This document shows, piece after piece, positions 41,683 through 51,739 of a stretch of 64,000 nucleotides of DNA. A program made the translations under genes and the position numbers. Origin of the DNA: Nonomuraea gerenzanensis (GTDB lineage: Bacteria; Actinomycetota; Actinomycetes; Streptosporangiales; Streptosporangiaceae); NCBI RefSeq assembly GCF_020215645.1, contig NZ_CP084058.1, forward strand, positions 7,750,001-7,814,000, given 5' to 3'. The notes under the pieces are model-generated. The model did not search any database and had not been told where the DNA came from. It saw only the letters and a list, made by a program, of their open reading frames with translations. The stretch's first letter is position 1. The number at the start of each line of letters is the position of its first letter.

Positions 41683-42848
41683 CCGGGCGGCGGTGACCCC
41701 CTGGCCACCGACCTGGCGTGCAGCTCCGGCACCGGGAAGTCGGCGCGGGCGGTGCTCATGCACTCCAGCAGCGCCCGCTGCTCGTCGTGGAAGGTGTGCT
41801 CGTCGACCATGTGGCGGGCCGCCCGCTCGTGCAGCAGGCCCAGCTCGGTGGCGGCGAGCTGGTAGTCGCGCATCGCCCGCAGCCCCGGCTTGCCGCCGTG
41901 GGCGCGCGCCCACTGCCTGGCCTGCCTGCGCCGGGAGAAGGCCGAGAGCATGAAGATGTCGGCCTGGGTGACCAGCTTGGTCGGCTCGTACGCCGGCAGG
42001 TAGCGCTGGATGAGCGCCACGATGCGCCGCCGGTCCCTGAACACCACCCCGATCAGCACCACCAGCACCACCAGCAGCGTCAGGTAGGCCACCACCAGCC
42101 CGGGGAAGCCGCCGTAGGAGGCCAGCCCGTTCCACAGGCCGTGCAGGATCATCGCCGCCGTCCAGCCCGCCAGCACGTACGTGGTGCGCTCGGGCCCCTG
42201 GCGCTGGGCCGCGTACGCGACGGCGACCCCGATCATCGAGCTGAACAGCGGATGCGCCAGCGGCGACAGGATGCCGCGCAGCACCACGGTGACGGCCAGC
42301 CCCTTGACCCCCGAGGTGGACAGCGCGCCCAGGTAGTAGCTGACGTTCTCGCTCATGGCGAAGCCGAGGCCGACCATGCTGGCGTAGATGATGCCGTCGG
42401 TCGGCCCGTCGAGCTCGGCCCTGCGGAAGCGCAGCAGGCCCAGCAGCACCAGGCCCTTCATCGTCTCCTCCACCACCGGCGCGCCGAACGTGGCCGCGAG
42501 GTTGCGCGCGCTGGCCTCCGACAGCTTGGCGGTGTCGATGATGTAGTGCAGGTTGAGCGAGTTGATCACGCCGGCCACGAGCACCGCGATGCCCGCGCCC
42601 CAGGCGAAGGCGAAGATCAGGTTGCTGCGCGGCTCCGGCTCCATCCGGTCCAGCGCCAGCACGGCCGCCAGCAGCAGCGGCACCGGCGCGAGCGCCAGCG
42701 CGAGCGCGATGAAGAACTGCACCGGCGCGCCGTTGAACACGTCGAAGGAGAAGGAGACCAGGGCGCAGATGCCGGTGAGGACCAGCCCGATGATCAACGC
42801 GAACGACGGGCGGTCCTTCAACACCCAGCGTGGATCACGGGTCGCCAT
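41658..42848 (-). CDS. PrsW-family intramembrane metalloprotease
   Basis: A 396-residue membrane protein with about eight transmembrane segments. Catalytic motifs are E127-E128-x2-K131 (PVVEETMKG), ENVSYY near 168-172, H199 (SPLAHPLF) and H236 (ILHGLWN). PrsW-type proteases cut anti-sigma factors or other membrane proteins to start stress responses. Residues about 285-396 form a cytoplasmic helical tail specific to actinobacterial members. Its start lies within the last codons of the small gene 42835-43053, and its end overlaps the convergent DUF218 gene. Confidence 0.92.
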   Translation of the reverse strand: MATRDPRWVLKDRPSFALIIGLVLTGICALVSFSFDVFNGAPVQFFIALALALAPVPLLLAAVLALDRMEPEPRSNLIFAFAWGAGIAVLVAGVINSLNLHYIIDTAKLSEASARNLAATFGAPVVEETMKGLVLLGLLRFRRAELDGPTDGIIYASMVGLGFAMSENVSYYLGALSTSGVKGLAVTVVLRGILSPLAHPLFSSMIGVAVAYAAQRQGPERTTYVLAGWTAAMILHGLWNGLASYGGFPGLVVAYLTLLVVLVVLIGVVFRDRRRIVALIQRYLPAYEPTKLVTQADIFMLSAFSRRRQARQWARAHGGKPGLRAMRDYQLAATELGLLHERAARHMVDEHTFHDEQRALLECMSTARADFPVPELHARSVARGSPPPGYAPGAPG

Positions 42849-43053
42849 ACGGTGACTTTAACGGATCAGAGTGCCGGGGTCCGTGCGGGTCCACGCACTG
42901 CCGGTCCAGGCCGGGGCTGCCGTGATCGACCTGGCGCGTGGTGCGGCCGATCGTGTACCGCTCGTGCGGCAGGTCGGCGAGCCGGGTGCGCAGCCGGTGG
43001 CAGCCGGCGCCGCGCGCCACGATCACGTGCGCCGACAAGGGTCGGGTAGCCAC
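42835..43053 (-). CDS. Small hypothetical protein upstream of the PrsW-type gene
   Basis: A 72-residue frame from GTG 43053, bounded by an in-frame stop two codons upstream. From about codon 6 to 58 nearly every third base is G or C, the coding signature of this genome, which argues for a real gene or a recent remnant. The protein is basic with His, Cys and Arg (SAHVIVARGAGCHRLRTR, RYTIGRTTRQVDHGSPGL) and I do not recognise it. It overlaps the PrsW-type start by 14 nt, so the two may be coupled. Confidence 0.5.
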   Translation of the reverse strand: MATRPLSAHVIVARGAGCHRLRTRLADLPHERYTIGRTTRQVDHGSPGLDRQCVDPHGPRHSDPLKSPYGDP

Positions 43054-43136
43054 TCGTCACCGTCCGGACATGGAGGTCGTGCGCCTCACGCTCGGCGGCC
43101 GGGAAAGCCGGGCGCGACAACGGCGGGGCCTGTCTC

Positions 43137-44075
43137 TCAGGCCAGCAGCGGGTCGATCGCCACCGCGAGGAACAGCAGCGCCAGGTAGGCGTTCGACCAG
43201 TGGAAGAAGCGCATCGGCCGCAGGTCCACCCCGCTCTTGCCGGCGTTGAGCCTGGCCAGCAGGCGGTGCGCCTCCACCAGGCACATCACGCCGAGCAGGG
43301 CGGCCACGATCGGGTAGAACAGCGTCGTGCCCGCCACCGGCCACAGCGCCAGCGAGCACAGCACGGTGGCCCAGGTGTAGGCGATGGACTCCAGGATGAC
43401 CCGCCGCTCGGTGGCCACCACGGGCAGCATCGGCACCTTGGCCGCCGCGTAGTCCTCCTTGTAGCGCATGGCCAGCGTCCAGGTGTGCGGCGGCGTCCAG
43501 AAGAACACCACGCCGAACAGCACCAGCGGCGCCCAGTCGAGCCGCTCGGTGATGCCCGCCCAGCCGATCATCACCGGCATGCAGCCCGCGATGCCGCCCC
43601 ACACGATGTTCTGGGCCGTGCGCCGCTTGAGCACCAGCGAGTACACCAGTACGTAGAACAGGATCGCGCCGAGCGACAACATCGAGGCCAGCCAGTTGGT
43701 GGTCACCCACAGGCCGACCGTGGAGACGACGCCCAGCACGAGGCCGAAGACCAGCGCGGCGCGCGGCGAGACCTGGTGCCTGGCCAGCGGCCTGCGCCGG
43801 GTGCGGCGCATCTTCTGGTCGATGTCGCGGTCGATGTAGCAGTTGAGCGCGTTGGCGCTGCCTGCCGACAGGGTGCCGAACACCATGACCCAGATCGACT
43901 CCCACAGCGGCGGCAGGCCGCCCGCTGCGAGGAACATCACCGGCAGTGTCGTGATCAGCAGCAGCTCGATGACCCGCGGCTTGGTGAGCGCGATGTAGGC
44001 CTTTACGATCATGCCGATCGAGCGCGGCGCCTTCACCTCGGGTGAGGGGGCCGTCGCCTGCCTGTTGGTCAGCAC
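43137..44075 (-). CDS. ctaB: Protoheme IX farnesyltransferase (heme O synthase)
   Basis: A 312-residue UbiA-type prenyltransferase with about nine transmembrane segments that attaches farnesyl to heme B, giving heme O, the substrate of CtaA. The two Asp-rich motifs are [20 protein letters not shown] and [14 protein letters not shown], flanked by [14 protein letters not shown] at the start. GTG 44075 is used; a TTG at 44081 with GGAAG 4 nt upstream is equally possible. It is divergent from the tkt operon, a common arrangement in actinomycetes. Confidence 0.95.
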   Translation of the reverse strand: MLTNRQATAPSPEVKAPRSIGMIVKAYIALTKPRVIELLLITTLPVMFLAAGGLPPLWESIWVMVFGTLSAGSANALNCYIDRDIDQKMRRTRRRPLARHQVSPRAALVFGLVLGVVSTVGLWVTTNWLASMLSLGAILFYVLVYSLVLKRRTAQNIVWGGIAGCMPVMIGWAGITERLDWAPLVLFGVVFFWTPPHTWTLAMRYKEDYAAAKVPMLPVVATERRVILESIAYTWATVLCSLALWPVAGTTLFYPIVAALLGVMCLVEAHRLLARLNAGKSGVDLRPMRFFHWSNAYLALLFLAVAIDPLLA

Positions 44076-44081
44076 CGTCAA

Positions 44082-44374
44082 GGCGCTTCCAGCCTGTCGG
44101 AAGTCAACGCGTAACCTCTGATAAGAGCGGATCCATGGGCGGGCGCCGGTGGCGCCCCTGCGAACAAACAAACTGTAGTCGCAGGGGCGGCCGGTCCGGC
44201 CAATGGGGGGCTTGCGCCGTACATGGACACGCGAGAGTGGAATGGGAATCGATCGCCAGCTCCACCCGGTTAGGGTTCCGTGTAGGCGCGGGCAGCGCAA
44301 CCTGCGGCGAGCCGCCGCAGGCGGGACAGCCGACCGGTACGACCAATGACAACTAGATTCCGGAGATCGAGCAC
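44082..44374. other. Divergent ctaB/tkt intergenic region
   Basis: About 290 bp. A short minus-strand open frame here has mixed third-position bases and no ribosome site, so I treat the region as non-coding. It contains a perfect 8-bp hairpin CCTGCGGC...GCCGCAGG (44301-44321) and a possible -10 TAGATT just before the tkt start. Promoters for both divergent operons must lie here. Confidence 0.5.
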
Positions 44375-46483
44375 TTGAGCACCGAACTCGTGCCAGCCCT
44401 TGAATGGACCGACCTGGACAAGCAGGCGGTCGATGTCGTTCGAGCCCTGGCGATGGACGCAGTGGAGAAGGCGGGCTCGGGTCACCCCGGCACCGCCATG
44501 AGCCTGGCCCCCGCCGCATACCTGCTCTTCCAGCGTGTGATGCGCCACGACCCGACCGATCCGAACTGGCTCGGGCGCGACCGTTTCGTGCTGTCGTGCG
44601 GGCACAGCAGCCTGACGCTCTACATCCAGCTCTACCTTTCCGGCTACGGCCTGACGCTCGACGACCTCAGGCGCCTGCGGCAGTGGGACAGCCTGACGCC
44701 GGGTCACCCCGAGCACGGCCACACGGCCGGTGTCGAGACCACGACGGGCCCGCTGGGCCAGGGCATCGCCAACGCCGTCGGCATGGCCATGGCGGCCCGC
44801 CGCGAGCGCGGCCTGTTCGACCCCGAGTCCGCCGACGGCGCCTCGCCGTTCGACCACAACATCTGGTGCTTCGTCAGCGACGGCGACATCGAGGAGGGCA
44901 TCAGCCACGAGGCCAGCTCCATCGCCGGCCACCAGAAGCTGGGCAACCTCGTCGTCGTCTACGACGACAACCACATCTCCATCGAGGACGACACGCAGAT
45001 CGCCCTGTCGGAGGACGTGGTCAAGCGCTACGAGGCCTACGGCTGGCACACCCAGAGCGTCGACTGGACCGAGTCCGGCGAGTACGTCGAGGACGTCCAG
45101 GCCCTCTACGACGCCCTGATGGCGGCCAAGGCGGAGACCGGCCGGCCGTCGTTCATCCGGCTGCGCACGATCATCGGCTACCCCGCGCCCAACAAGCAGA
45201 ACACCGGCAAGATCCACGGCTCCGCCCTGGGCGAGGCCGAGGTGGCCGCCACCAAGCAGGTGCTGGGCATGGACCCGGCCAAGACCTTCGACGTGCCGGC
45301 CGCGGTGCTGGAGCACGCCCGCGCCGTCGCCCAGCGTGGCCGCGCCGACCACGCCGAGTGGGAGAAGTCGTACGCCGAGTGGCGCCTGGCCAACGCCGAG
45401 CGCGCCGCCGAGCTCGACCGCATCTCCCGCCGCGAGCTGCCGGCCGGCTGGGCCAGCGCGCTGCCGTCGTTCGAGCAGGGCGCCTCGATCGCCACGCGCA
45501 AGGCGTCCGGCGAGGTGCTCAACGCGCTCGCGCCGGTGCTGCCCGAGCTGTGGGGCGGCTCGGCCGACCTGGCCGAGTCCAACCTCACCACGATGAAGGG
45601 CGAGCCGTCCTTCATCCCCGAGGAGTTCCAGACCAAGGACTTCCCCGGCAACCGCTACGGCCGCACGCTGCACTTCGGCATCCGCGAGCACGCCATGGGC
45701 GCGATCCTCAACGGCATCGCGCTGCACGGCGGCACCCGCCCGTACGGCGGCACGTTCCTGGTCTTCTCCGACTACATGCGGCCCGCGGTGCGGCTGGCCG
45801 CGCTGATGAAGCTGCCGGTCACGTACGTGTGGACGCACGACTCCATCGGCCTCGGCGAGGACGGCCCCACCCACCAGCCGATCGAGCACCTGTGGGCGCT
45901 GCGCGCGATCCCCGGCCTCGACGTGGTGCGCCCGGCCGACGCCAACGAGACGGCCTACGCCTGGAAGACCGTCCTGGAGCACACCGACCGTCCCGCCGCC
46001 CTGGCGCTGACCCGGCAGAACCTGCCGGTCGTCGAGGGCACCAGCGCCGAGGGCGTGGCCCGCGGCGGCTACGTGCTGCGCGAGGCGTCCGACGGCCAGC
46101 CGAAGGTCATCCTCATCGCGACGGGCAGCGAGGTCGAGATCGCGCTGAACGGGCGCGAGCTGCTGGAGGCGCAGGGCATCCCCACGCGGGTGGTCTCCAT
46201 GCCGTGTGTCGAGTGGTTCAACGGGCAGGACTCCGCATACAGGCAGACGGTTCTGCCCTCGTCGATCCGGGCGCGGGTGGCGGTCGAGGCGGGCATCGCG
46301 CTCGGCTGGCACGAGTACGTCGGTGAGTGCGGTGAGGTCGTGAGCCTCGAACACTTCGGTGCTTCTGCCCCGTACAAGACTTTGTACGAGCAGTTCGGGC
46401 TGACGGCCGACCGCGTGGCGGCGGCGGCCAAGGCGAGCCTGGCCAAGCTGGGTCAGGACAAGGGCGAGACGACGGGAAACTGA
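44375..46483 (+). CDS. tkt: Transketolase
   Basis: A 702-residue transketolase, the thiamine-diphosphate enzyme moving two-carbon units between sugar phosphates in the non-oxidative pentose phosphate pathway. Seen: [17 protein letters not shown] and GHGSL-type block [15 protein letters not shown], ThDP/metal motif [13 protein letters not shown]...DDNHISIED, the pyrimidine-domain glutamate in FGIREHAMG and [15 protein letters not shown]. The start is TTG 44375 after a CGGAG site. First gene of tkt-tal-pgi-zwf-opcA-pgl. Confidence 0.98.
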   Translation: MSTELVPALEWTDLDKQAVDVVRALAMDAVEKAGSGHPGTAMSLAPAAYLLFQRVMRHDPTDPNWLGRDRFVLSCGHSSLTLYIQLYLSGYGLTLDDLRRLRQWDSLTPGHPEHGHTAGVETTTGPLGQGIANAVGMAMAARRERGLFDPESADGASPFDHNIWCFVSDGDIEEGISHEASSIAGHQKLGNLVVVYDDNHISIEDDTQIALSEDVVKRYEAYGWHTQSVDWTESGEYVEDVQALYDALMAAKAETGRPSFIRLRTIIGYPAPNKQNTGKIHGSALGEAEVAATKQVLGMDPAKTFDVPAAVLEHARAVAQRGRADHAEWEKSYAEWRLANAERAAELDRISRRELPAGWASALPSFEQGASIATRKASGEVLNALAPVLPELWGGSADLAESNLTTMKGEPSFIPEEFQTKDFPGNRYGRTLHFGIREHAMGAILNGIALHGGTRPYGGTFLVFSDYMRPAVRLAALMKLPVTYVWTHDSIGLGEDGPTHQPIEHLWALRAIPGLDVVRPADANETAYAWKTVLEHTDRPAALALTRQNLPVVEGTSAEGVARGGYVLREASDGQPKVILIATGSEVEIALNGRELLEAQGIPTRVVSMPCVEWFNGQDSAYRQTVLPSSIRARVAVEAGIALGWHEYVGECGEVVSLEHFGASAPYKTLYEQFGLTADRVAAAAKASLAKLGQDKGETTGN

Positions 46484-46490
46484 AGAAGAG

Positions 46491-47582
46491 ATGAGCGAGA
46501 TCCTCAAGAAGCTGTCCGGCCAGGGCGTTGCCATCTGGCTCGACGACATCAGCCGTGAGCGCCTGCGCAGCGGCAACCTGGAGCAGCTGATCCGCGAGAA
46601 GAACGTGGTCGGGGTCACCTCCAACCCGACGATCTTCGCCAACGCGCTCAGCAAGGGCGACGCCTACGACGCCCAGCTGCACGACCTGGCCGTACGCGGC
46701 GTCGAGGTGGGCGAGGCCGTACGCGCCCTGACCGCCTACGACATCCGCTGGGCCGCCGACGTGCTGCGCCCCGTCTACGACGCCAGCGGCGGCGTGGACG
46801 GCCGCGTGTCGCTGGAGGTGGACCCGCGGCTGGCCCGCGAGAGCGAGAAGACGATCGCCGAGGCGCGTGCGCTGTGGTGGCTGGTCGACAGGCCCAACCT
46901 GATGATCAAGATCCCGGCGACGGTCGAGGGCCTGCCCGCGATCACGCAGGCGCTGTCGGAGGGCATCAGCGTCAACGTCACGCTGATCTTCTCCCTCGAG
47001 CGCTACCGCGCGGTCATGGACGCCTGGCTCGCCGGCCTGGAGGCCGCGCAGGCCAAGGGCCTGAACCTGGCCTCGATCGAGTCGGTGGCCTCGTTCTTCG
47101 TCAGCCGCGTCGACACCGAGATCGACAAGCGCCTGGAGCAGCTCGGCAAGCCGGAGCTGAAGGGCAAGGCGGGCATCGCCAACGCGCGCCTGGCGTACGC
47201 GGCGTTCGAGGAGGTCATGAACTCCGAGCGGTGGCAGCGCCTGCGCGCGGCCGGCGCCCGCCCGCAGCGCCCGCTGTGGGCCTCGACCGGCGTGAAGAAC
47301 CCCGAGTACTCCGACACCATGTACGTCGACCAGCTCGTCGCCCCCGGCACCGTGAACACGATGCCGGAGAAGACGCTCGACGCCACGGCCGACCACGCCA
47401 ACGTCACCGGCGACACCGTCCGCCCGTTCTACGAGCAGGCCTGGAACACCATGGCCGCGCTCAAGGACGCCGGCGTCGACTACGACGACGTGGTGAAGGT
47501 CCTGGAGGACGAGGGCGTGGAGAAGTTCGAGGCGTCCTGGAACGAGCTGCTCGAGAGCGTCACCAAGAACCTGGTTCCGTGA
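46491..47582 (+). CDS. tal: Transaldolase
   Basis: Transaldolase (363 residues) transfers a dihydroxyacetone unit from sedoheptulose-7-phosphate to glyceraldehyde-3-phosphate. The Schiff-base lysine is K140 (NLMIKIPAT); [13 protein letters not shown] near residue 41 and [19 protein letters not shown] are family blocks. The length fits the actinobacterial/cyanobacterial long form. It starts 7 nt after tkt, and its stop overlaps the pgi ATG by one base. Confidence 0.98.
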   Translation: MSEILKKLSGQGVAIWLDDISRERLRSGNLEQLIREKNVVGVTSNPTIFANALSKGDAYDAQLHDLAVRGVEVGEAVRALTAYDIRWAADVLRPVYDASGGVDGRVSLEVDPRLARESEKTIAEARALWWLVDRPNLMIKIPATVEGLPAITQALSEGISVNVTLIFSLERYRAVMDAWLAGLEAAQAKGLNLASIESVASFFVSRVDTEIDKRLEQLGKPELKGKAGIANARLAYAAFEEVMNSERWQRLRAAGARPQRPLWASTGVKNPEYSDTMYVDQLVAPGTVNTMPEKTLDATADHANVTGDTVRPFYEQAWNTMAALKDAGVDYDDVVKVLEDEGVEKFEASWNELLESVTKNLVP

Positions 47583-49198
47583 TGGAGGTGTCCTACCGCG
47601 AGGAGGGGGTGGCCTCGGCCGCCTCCTCCGTCGCGGGGCGCCTCGTCGCCGACGGCGTGCCCGCGCGGCTCGCCGGCGGCGACCCCACGTTGTGGGGTGA
47701 GGACGCCGAGGCGGAGGCGGCGGTCAGGCTCGGCTGGCTGACCCTGCCCCGCTCCTCCCGCGAGCTGCTGCCCGCCCTGGGCGAGCTCGCGGCGAGGGCC
47801 CGTGCCGAGGGCCTGACGAACGTGGTCCTGGCCGGGATGGGCGGCTCGTCGCTGGCGGCGGAGGTCATCTGCGCCACCCACGACGTGCCGCTCACCGTGC
47901 TCGACACGACCGACCCCGGGCAGGTCCGCCGCGCGCTGGCCGAGGACCTGACGGCCACGGTCGTGGTGGTGGCCGGCAAGAGCGGGTCCACCGTGGAGAC
48001 CGACTGCCATCTGCGGATCTACGAGCGGCTCTTCGCCGACGCGGGCCTCGACCCCGCGCGCCGCATCGTGGTCGTCACCGACCCCGGCTCGCCGCTGGAG
48101 CAGCGCGCCGCCGACGGCGGCTACCAGCTCGTCCTCGGGCCGCCGGACGTGGGCGGGCGCTACTCGGCGCTGTCGGCGTTCGGGCTGGTGCCCGCCGCGC
48201 TGGCGGGGGCCGACGTGGCGCGGCTGCTCGACGAGGCCGACGAGGTGCTGCCGCTGCTGTCGCGCGACACCGGCAACCCCGGGCTCGACCTGGGGGCGGC
48301 GCTCGGCGGCGCGGCGCTCGCCGGGCGCGACAAGATGCTGCTGGAGGACCAGCTCTCGCCCATCTTCGGGCTGCCCGACTGGATCGAGCAGCTCGTCGCC
48401 GAATCCACCGGCAAGCAGGGCAGGGGCATCCTGCCGGTCGTCGGCGCCGACCCCAACAGGTCGGGTGACGAGCTGGTCGTGGCGATCGAGTCCGACGTCG
48501 GCGACGTGCGCGTGGACGGGCCGCTCGGCGCGCAGTTCCTGGTCTGGGAGTACGCCACCGCCGTCGCCGGGCTGCTGCTGGAGATCGATCCGTTCGACCA
48601 GCCGAACGTGGCCGAGTCGAAGGAGAACACCGCCGCCCTGCTGGCCCTGCCCGACCTGCCGACCGGCGCGCCCGCGTTCGTCGACGGACCTGTCGAGGTG
48701 TACGGCGCGGCGGCGACGGCCAAGGACCTGCCGGGGCTGTTCGGCGAGCTGCTGCACGCCGTCCCCGGCGACGGCTACCTGGCGATCATGGCTTATCTGG
48801 ACCGGCTGGCCGCCTTCGACGCGCCGATGCCCGACGGGGCCGACTTCGAGCAGATGACCGACGCGTGGATGATGGCCGATCCGCTGACGTTGCGGACGCT
48901 GCTCGCGCTGCGCACCGACCGGCCGGTGACCTTCGGCTGGGGGCCGCGGTTCCTGCACTCCACCGGGCAGTATCACAAGGGCGGGCCGCAGAACGGCGTG
49001 TTCCTGCAGATCACGGGGGCGGTGACCGAGGACGTCACCGTGCCCGGCAGGCCGTACACCCTGGGCAGGCTGCAACTGGCCCAGGCACTGGGGGACCTCG
49101 GGGCGCTGGAGACCCGCGGACGCCCGGCCGTACGCCTGCATTTGACCGACCGCGCGGCGGGTGTCGCGCGTTTGCTCGAGGCCGCACAGGAGGCTTGA
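47582..49198 (+). CDS. pgi: Glucose-6-phosphate isomerase
   Basis: A 538-residue sugar isomerase of the actinobacterial PPP-operon type. The SIS-domain phosphate loops are AGMGGSSLAAEV (about 84-95) and VAGKSGSTVETD (about 132-143). EIDPFDQPNVAESKENT and the late GWGPRFLHSTGQYHKGGP with catalytic residues are typical of this divergent Pgi group. It interconverts glucose-6- and fructose-6-phosphate, linking glycolysis to the zwf branch encoded next. ATG 47582 shares a base with the tal stop. Confidence 0.93.
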   Translation: MEVSYREEGVASAASSVAGRLVADGVPARLAGGDPTLWGEDAEAEAAVRLGWLTLPRSSRELLPALGELAARARAEGLTNVVLAGMGGSSLAAEVICATHDVPLTVLDTTDPGQVRRALAEDLTATVVVVAGKSGSTVETDCHLRIYERLFADAGLDPARRIVVVTDPGSPLEQRAADGGYQLVLGPPDVGGRYSALSAFGLVPAALAGADVARLLDEADEVLPLLSRDTGNPGLDLGAALGGAALAGRDKMLLEDQLSPIFGLPDWIEQLVAESTGKQGRGILPVVGADPNRSGDELVVAIESDVGDVRVDGPLGAQFLVWEYATAVAGLLLEIDPFDQPNVAESKENTAALLALPDLPTGAPAFVDGPVEVYGAAATAKDLPGLFGELLHAVPGDGYLAIMAYLDRLAAFDAPMPDGADFEQMTDAWMMADPLTLRTLLALRTDRPVTFGWGPRFLHSTGQYHKGGPQNGVFLQITGAVTEDVTVPGRPYTLGRLQLAQALGDLGALETRGRPAVRLHLTDRAAGVARLLEAAQEA

Positions 49199-49199
49199 G

Positions 49200-50801
49200 A
49201 TGACAGACCCGGCAGCACCCGCGGAGGAGGCCGTCACCGTGGCGGCGGCCGTCGCGGGCACCGCCACCACCGAGGCTGTGGCAGCCGCCAACCCGCTGCG
49301 CGACCCGCGTGACAAGCGGTTGCCCCGGGTGGCGGGACCGTGCGTGATGGTGTTGTTCGGCGTGACGGGTGACCTGGCCAAGCGCAAGCTGCTACCGGCG
49401 ATTTACGACCTGGGCAACCGGGGGCTGCTGCCGCCCGGCTTCTCGCTGGTCGGCTTCGCCCGGCGCGATTGGAAAGACCAGGATTTCGCCCAGTTGACGC
49501 ACGACGCCGTCAAGGCGCATGCCCGGACACCCTTCCGTGAGGAGGTCTGGAAGCAGATCCGCGAGGGCATCCATTTCGTTCCCGGCGAGTTCTCGGACGA
49601 CGGGGCGTTCGACGCGCTGGCCATGGCGTTGGCAGAGATCGACGAGACCCGCGGCACGGGCGGAAACTACGCTTTCTACCTGTCGGTGCCGCCGAAGTTC
49701 TTCCCCGTGGTGGTGGAGCAGCTCAAGCGCACCGGGCTGTCCGACGCGCCCGACGGCTCGTGGCGGCGGGTGGTGATCGAGAAGCCGTTCGGGCACGACC
49801 TGCAGTCGGCCCACGAGCTGAACGAGATCACCACCTCGGCCTTCCCGGAGAGCTCGATCTTCCGGATCGACCACTACCTGGGCAAGGAGACCGTCCAGAA
49901 CATCATGGCGCTGAGGTTCGCCAACAACCTCTACGAGCCGATCTGGAACCGCAGCTTCGTCGACCACGTACAGATCACGATGGCCGAGGACATCGGCATC
50001 GGCGGCCGGGCCGGCTACTACGACGGCATCGGCGCCGCCCGCGACGTGATCCAGAACCACCTGCTCCAGCTCCTCGCGCTCGTCGCGATGGAGGACCCGA
50101 CCTCCTTCGAGGCCAACTCGCTGCGGCGGGAGAAGGAGAAGGTGCTCAAGGCCGTGCGGCTGCCCGCGAACCTGGGCCTGAACACCGCGCGCGGCCAGTA
50201 CTCCGCGGGCTGGCAGGGCGGCGAGAAGGTCGTCGGCTACCTCCAGGAGGAGGGCATCTCGCAGGAGTCCACCACCGAGACCTACGCCGCCATCAAGCTG
50301 GAGATCGCCAACCGGCGCTGGGCCGGCGTGCCGTTCTACCTGCGCACCGGCAAGCGCCTGGGCCGCCGCGTCACCGAGGTGGCCGTGGTGTTCCAGCGGG
50401 CGCCGCACCTGCCGTTCAGCAAGGACGACACCGAGATCCTCGGCCAGAACGCGCTGGTCGTCCGGGTCCAGCCGGACGAGGGCATCACCGTGCGGTTCGG
50501 CTCGAAGGTGCCGGGGACGGCGATGGAGGTGCGTGACGTCTCCATGGACTTCGCCTACGGCGAGTCGTTCCTGGAGTCGTCGCCGGAGGCGTACGAGCGG
50601 CTGCTGCTCGACGTGATGATCGGCGATCCGCCGCTCTTCCCGCACCAGCGGGAGGTGGAGCTGTCGTGGAACATCCTCGACCCGATCGAGGAGTTCTGGG
50701 CCACGCAGGGGCAGCCGGAGCCGTACGAGTCCGGTTCGTGGGGGCCCGAGTCGGCCGACGCGATGATGGCCCGCGACGGCCGCGTGTGGAGGAGGCTCTA
50801 G
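49200..50801 (+). CDS. zwf: Glucose-6-phosphate 1-dehydrogenase
   Basis: Zwf (533 residues) oxidises glucose-6-phosphate to 6-phosphogluconolactone with NADP. NADP site GVTGDLAKRKL at 54-64; substrate motif RIDHYLGKE at 220-228 with the catalytic His downstream region FVDHVQITMAEDIGIGGRAGYYD. Residues 1-45 are an Ala/Pro/Thr-rich extension ahead of the conserved core. ATG 49200 has AGGAGG 6 nt upstream, overlapping the end of pgi. opcA follows with no gap. Confidence 0.98.
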   Translation: MTDPAAPAEEAVTVAAAVAGTATTEAVAAANPLRDPRDKRLPRVAGPCVMVLFGVTGDLAKRKLLPAIYDLGNRGLLPPGFSLVGFARRDWKDQDFAQLTHDAVKAHARTPFREEVWKQIREGIHFVPGEFSDDGAFDALAMALAEIDETRGTGGNYAFYLSVPPKFFPVVVEQLKRTGLSDAPDGSWRRVVIEKPFGHDLQSAHELNEITTSAFPESSIFRIDHYLGKETVQNIMALRFANNLYEPIWNRSFVDHVQITMAEDIGIGGRAGYYDGIGAARDVIQNHLLQLLALVAMEDPTSFEANSLRREKEKVLKAVRLPANLGLNTARGQYSAGWQGGEKVVGYLQEEGISQESTTETYAAIKLEIANRRWAGVPFYLRTGKRLGRRVTEVAVVFQRAPHLPFSKDDTEILGQNALVVRVQPDEGITVRFGSKVPGTAMEVRDVSMDFAYGESFLESSPEAYERLLLDVMIGDPPLFPHQREVELSWNILDPIEEFWATQGQPEPYESGSWGPESADAMMARDGRVWRRL

Positions 50802-51716
50802 ATGACCACGTTCATGCTCACGGACACCACAGCCGGCAAGATCGCCGCCCAGCTCACCCACCTGCGTCACCAGATGGGCGCGCCCGCCATCGGCATGGTG
50901 CTCACGCTCGTCGTGGTCAGCGAGGAGCGCCACCAGTACGACGCGCTGCGCGCCGCCACCGAGGCGGCCCGCGAGCACCCTTCGCGCATCATCATCGTGA
51001 TCAAGCGTGAGCCGGAGGAGGCCATCAGGCTCGACGCCGAGCTGCGCATCGGCGAGAACACGCCCGGCGAGGTCGTCGTCCTGCGCCTGTACGGCGAGCT
51101 GACCGAGCACGCCGACTCCGTGGTCAGCCCGCTGCTGCTGCCCGACACGCCGGTGGTGGCGTGGTGGCCGGGCGCGGCCCCCGACGCGCCCGCCAAGGAC
51201 GCGATCGGCGCCCTGGCCCAGCGGCGCATCACCGACGCCAAGGGCTTCGACGACGGCGGCGTCAAGTCGCTGGTCACCCGGGCCAAGGGGTACGCGCGCG
51301 GCGACACCGACCTGGCCTGGGCCCGGCTGACCCCGTGGCGCAGCCTGCTGGCCGCCGCGTTCGACCAGCCGGTGGGCAAGGTGCGCAAGGGCACCGTGGA
51401 GGCCTCGGCCGGCCATCCGAGCGCGCCGCTGCTGGCCGCCTGGCTGTCGGAGCGGCTCGGCGCCCCGATCAGGGTCGTCGACTCCCCCGGCCCCGGCCTG
51501 ACCGCCGTACGCCTGCAGCTCGGCGACGGCGAACTCGCCGTCGTCAGGACCGACGCCCGCCTGGCCACGCTCTCCCGCCCGGGCCAGCCCGACAGGAACG
51601 TGGCCCTGGCCAGGCGGCAGACCTCCGAGCTGATGGCGGAGGAGCTGCGCAGGCTCGACACCGACGAGATCTACGAGGCCGCGGTCAAGCGGTTCGCGAG
51701 GACGTACAAGGGATGA
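50802..51716 (+). CDS. opcA: Glucose-6-phosphate dehydrogenase assembly protein OpcA
   Basis: A 304-residue OpcA protein, required for assembly or allosteric activation of Zwf in actinobacteria and cyanobacteria. Recognisable blocks are TLVVVSEERHQYDALRAA, PVVAWWPGAAPDAPAKD near residues 116-132, ITDAKGFDDG and YARGDTDLAWARLTPWRSLLAA. It starts at the base after the zwf stop, consistent with partnership. The stop overlaps a possible pgl ATG at 51713. Confidence 0.96.
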   Translation: MTTFMLTDTTAGKIAAQLTHLRHQMGAPAIGMVLTLVVVSEERHQYDALRAATEAAREHPSRIIIVIKREPEEAIRLDAELRIGENTPGEVVVLRLYGELTEHADSVVSPLLLPDTPVVAWWPGAAPDAPAKDAIGALAQRRITDAKGFDDGGVKSLVTRAKGYARGDTDLAWARLTPWRSLLAAAFDQPVGKVRKGTVEASAGHPSAPLLAAWLSERLGAPIRVVDSPGPGLTAVRLQLGDGELAVVRTDARLATLSRPGQPDRNVALARRQTSELMAEELRRLDTDEIYEAAVKRFARTYKG

Positions 51717-51739
51717 CGGCAGTACAAGGGGAGACGACC

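Noticed and set aside
44104..44352. An 82-codon minus-strand gene between ctaB and tkt
   Set aside because: Third positions are mixed rather than G/C, no ribosome site is seen and the frame covers both divergent promoters.
44270..46654. A 794-codon minus-strand frame opposite tkt
   Set aside because: Low-complexity shadow of transketolase, whose motifs are complete on the plus strand.
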